This document shows positions 61,684 through 64,000 of a stretch of 64,000 nt of DNA, in pieces. The notes under the pieces were generated by a model. The model was not told the origin of the DNA. It was given only the letters and a program-made list of their open reading frames with translations, and did no database searches. The position numbers and the translations under genes were made by a program. Origin of the DNA: JAJRPT01 sp965661945 (GTDB taxonomy: Bacteria > Bacteroidota > Ignavibacteria > Kapaibacteriales > UBA2268); contig CBFIFP010000003.1 of assembly GCA_965661945.1 (NCBI GenBank), positions 62,001 to 126,000 on the forward strand, read 5' to 3'. Numbering within the stretch: the stretch's first letter is position 1; every line of letters begins with the position of its first letter.

Positions 61684-63396
61684 ATGAAAAATATAATATT
61701 ATTTGCAGTTTTTATTTCATACCTAACTGCTTTCTCCCAATCAGTCGGAGACTTTGGCAACGACCCAATGATGATGGGAGATGTTGAACAAAAGTTAAAA
61801 CGCCAGCAAGAAGCAACTCTTAAAGAGTCTCAACCAACAACCGGTTTTGTGAATCCAGAATATTATTTCTTAGGTCCGGGTGATGTTTTATTTCTAAAAG
61901 TATTTCCATCAATTCCTCAAGGTGAAATCCTTACAGTTACTCCCGAAGGATTAATTGTTCTACCCAGAAATTATGGAAATTTAGATGTAAAATCAAAGTC
62001 ATTCAAAGATATAACAGAAGAAATCAAAAAGCAATTAAAATCTGATAATGTTCAGTTTTCATTATACAAATCTAAAAATTGCGTAGTTGAGATTACTGGT
62101 GATGTTTTTAACGAAAAAGTTTATACTCTACCAGGAACTTACAAAATTAGTGACTTATATAAAATTGCAAATAGTATTCCAGAACAGTCAACAAACCAAG
62201 TCTTACAAATAAAAAGTGTTAATCAATATCGTAGTGATTCTAGATTTACAAATGATTATCCCAATAAATCATATTTAGCTGGTGAATACTTCAAAGAAAG
62301 AAACATTAGAGTTATTCGTGATAACGGAGATATTATAGAAGCCGATTTAATTAAGGCTCTTAAAAATGAAAACTTTGAATCAAACCCATACCTTATGCCA
62401 GGCGACAAAATTATAGTTGTAAGTAAAAATTATGATTATAATACATTCCAAATTAGAGGAGCTGTTTCTAATCCTGCAACAATTCAACACAAAGAAGGAG
62501 ACAAACTCTCAGACTTGCTGAAAATAGCCGGTGGAATATCACCAAACGCAGACTTAGAAAATGTAACCTTATATTCTTCAGATAATGATAAAATAAAAAT
62601 AAACATTGATAATCAGCTGAATGTTATAGGTAACGACCCTGAATTAGAACCAAATTCCATTCTAATTGTTAGCGAAAAACCAGTAAAAAAAATTGCAACC
62701 ACAGGAGTGGTTTCTATAATGGGAGAAGTTAATAACCCTGGTGCTATAATAATAGAAAATGGTAAAACTAAAATAAGTGAGGTTATAGACCTTGCTGGAG
62801 GACTCAAAGAAACAGCATACTTACCTCTTGCTAAAGTACTTACAAAACAAGATAATTTAAACTCAGATTACTGGGAACTCTATCGCGAAGATGTATTTTT
62901 TCAATATTCTGATTTATCAGTTGATGACACATTGAGATTAAACATCGATACAAAAATGAGAAGACCCTATTTATCTATTAATTTCGAGGAAGCTCTTGGT
63001 GGTTCAAGTGATAATATAGCTTTAAACGATGGCGATAAAATAATAATCCCCGAAAATCCCAAAAGAATTTATGTATTTGGGAAAGTTTATAATCCAGGTT
63101 TTGTAGAGTTCAAAGAAGGTAAATCATATAATTGGTATATTGAACAAGTTGGTGGATCTCTTCCATCTGCACATTTAAAAAGAATTAGAATCATAAGAGG
63201 AAGTAATTTTACTTGGGTCGAACCCGAAGATAATACAACTCTATACGCAGGTGATATGTTGTATATTCCTTCTCACAAAGAAATAAGTGAGCAAGCTGAG
63301 ATACAAAAATGGGCTACTTACACAAGTATTGGTGTTTCAATTGTTAACGTACTTTTATTTATCGTAATCAATGTTATAAATCTCAGAAGAAATTAA
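61684..63396 (+). CDS. Polysaccharide export protein (Wza-type) with SLBB domains
   Basis: The 570-residue protein has a signal peptide (MKNIILFAVFISYLTAFSQ) and a polysaccharide-export domain (about 60-135; EYYFLGPGDVLFLKVFPSIPQGEILTVTPEGLIVLPRNYGNLDV). Four SLBB-like units follow: VEITGDVFNEKVYTLPG, FQIRGAVSNPATIQHKEGDKLSDLLKIAGGI, VSIMGEVNNPGAIIIENGKTKISEVIDLAGGL, and IYVFGKVYNPGFVEFKEGKSYNWYIEQVGGS. A C-terminal hydrophobic helix (TSIGVSIVNVLLFIVINVI) may cross the outer membrane, as in Wza. It probably forms the outer-membrane channel for the polysaccharide. No lipobox is seen. Its stop shares one base with the next ATG. Confidence 0.9.
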   Translation: MKNIILFAVFISYLTAFSQSVGDFGNDPMMMGDVEQKLKRQQEATLKESQPTTGFVNPEYYFLGPGDVLFLKVFPSIPQGEILTVTPEGLIVLPRNYGNLDVKSKSFKDITEEIKKQLKSDNVQFSLYKSKNCVVEITGDVFNEKVYTLPGTYKISDLYKIANSIPEQSTNQVLQIKSVNQYRSDSRFTNDYPNKSYLAGEYFKERNIRVIRDNGDIIEADLIKALKNENFESNPYLMPGDKIIVVSKNYDYNTFQIRGAVSNPATIQHKEGDKLSDLLKIAGGISPNADLENVTLYSSDNDKIKINIDNQLNVIGNDPELEPNSILIVSEKPVKKIATTGVVSIMGEVNNPGAIIIENGKTKISEVIDLAGGLKETAYLPLAKVLTKQDNLNSDYWELYREDVFFQYSDLSVDDTLRLNIDTKMRRPYLSINFEEALGGSSDNIALNDGDKIIIPENPKRIYVFGKVYNPGFVEFKEGKSYNWYIEQVGGSLPSAHLKRIRIIRGSNFTWVEPEDNTTLYAGDMLYIPSHKEISEQAEIQKWATYTSIGVSIVNVLLFIVINVINLRRN

Positions 63397-64000
63397 TGAA
63401 AAAATTCATCCTTAGTATATTGTTATTTTTATCAATAAATTTATATTCTCAGGTGGAACACGTACATATTTACCATCCTGTGTACGATTTTTTAATTCGT
63501 GCTGAAGCAAAAGATTTACTGCCATATTTTTCTACAACTCAACTACCTTTACAAAGAAATGAAATTATCTCAGCTCTTCAAACTTTGAATGAAAAAAAAG
63601 ATAATCTCAGCAAAAATGAATTAAAAATATTAGAATTATATTCAAAAGAATTCGGCGTAATTGAAAGAAAAACTGCTATATTTTTTAAAAGTGAAACAGA
63701 TACTACTCAATTATTTTTTGAGAAATTATTTACTAACAGAGAAAAATATGTCTATAACTATCAAGATACATTAAACAGTATAAGAATCGAACCGCTCGGA
63801 GCAATAGAAAGCTTTTTAATGAAAGATAATTTTAATGAAACAGCCCAAATTGCACAAGGTGGAGCAAGAATTTTTGGGACTGTAGAAGGTAAGCTTGGCT
63901 ATTTCCTTCAAGTAACTAATGGAACTCTACTAAGAGGAAATCAAGACTTACTGTTGGAAGATAGAAGACTTGCTCAAAACATAAAACTTACAGAACTAAA
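63396..64000 (+). CDS. Wzi-like capsule assembly protein, partial
   Basis: The frame opens with ATG at 63396, overlapping the export gene's stop by one base, and runs off the window. It has a signal peptide (MKKFILSILLFLSINLYSQ), then VYDFLIRAEAKDLLPYFSTTQLPLQRNEIISALQTLNEKK, which resembles the start of Wzi-type outer-membrane barrel proteins (a short periplasmic helical part with a PLxRxEI pattern before the barrel). Visible length is about 201 residues. If right, it helps hold or assemble polysaccharide at the cell surface; the position after an export protein supports that. Confidence 0.75.
   Translation, partial: MKKFILSILLFLSINLYSQVEHVHIYHPVYDFLIRAEAKDLLPYFSTTQLPLQRNEIISALQTLNEKKDNLSKNELKILELYSKEFGVIERKTAIFFKSETDTTQLFFEKLFTNREKYVYNYQDTLNSIRIEPLGAIESFLMKDNFNETAQIAQGGARIFGTVEGKLGYFLQVTNGTLLRGNQDLLLEDRRLAQNIKLTEL

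Noticed and set aside
1..64000. Search for CRISPR arrays, tRNA, rRNA, prophage and insertion sequences
   Set aside because: No evenly spaced direct repeats with spacers, no cloverleaf or T-loop signature, no transposase, integrase or phage structural gene was seen. Exact detection would need tRNAscan and an IS search.

Overview
The window is strongly AT-rich and densely coded. It reads as a chromosome segment from a member of the FCB superphylum, in or near Bacteroidota, Ignavibacteriota and Kapabacteria. Four things point there. Several very large secreted proteins end in type IX secretion (T9SS) sorting domains with a YPNP motif, and one is a gingipain-type (C25) peptidase. The promoters use a TAnnTTTG -7 box, often with a TTG about 19-20 bases upstream, instead of the usual -35/-10 pair. 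Most genes lack a clear Shine-Dalgarno sequence. Protein families such as DUF4139, MsrB, lipoproteins and HQMGTPLSS-type kinases also fit. No rRNA, tRNA, CRISPR array, prophage or intact insertion sequence was seen.

Layout. 1-3500 is the accessory part: the tail of an amidohydrolase, a putative type II restriction-modification pair (methyltransferase and PD-(D/E)XK nuclease, overlapping), two small antitoxin-like genes with no toxin, and an unknown membrane-anchored protein. 3600-20280 is mostly housekeeping: a family-4 glycosyltransferase, an HNH nuclease, a DUF4139 protein, gmhA, mgtE, a DUF58 protein, rdgB-ddl, a threonine dehydrogenase-panB-cytochrome-like lipoprotein operon, and a gpsA/plsY set behind a GAF/degenerate-GGDEF sensor. 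20528-21566 holds paaB-paaC without the catalytic paaA. 21698-27334 is a 1878-residue C25 peptidase of the PorU/PorU2 kind. 27434-35190 has an unknown membrane protein, lysine 6-aminotransferase, dapA, a DUF2142 membrane protein, cdsA and a crotonase-fold protein. 35425-40689 encodes a 1754-residue secreted protein with ten Ig-like KNH-type repeats. 40779-48528 mixes lipoproteins, rlmN, gatC, a PduO-type adenosyltransferase, rhodanese, J-domain, msrB and DUF427 genes. 48557-51931 holds two histidine kinases with no response regulator. 53089-56910 is a secreted multi-domain WD40 protein. hisS and a membrane histidine kinase follow. From 59549 to the right edge lies the start of a surface polysaccharide locus (rfbB, wecB, an SLBB export protein, and a partial Wzi-like gene).

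How it fits together. The C25 peptidase is likely part of the T9SS export/sorting machinery or one of its clients, while the 1754- and 1273-residue proteins are likely its cargo. gmhA, rfbB, wecB, the SLBB export protein and the Wzi-like gene point to a sugar-rich envelope; plsY, gpsA and cdsA supply phospholipid. No clearly new multi-gene system could be proven. The strongest candidates for a second look are the restriction-modification/orphan-antitoxin patch, an 18-bp-stem imperfect hairpin at 35353-35405 that no gene explains, a two-type nonamer array at 21614-21676, the extracellular WD40 fusion protein, and the isolated paaB-paaC pair.
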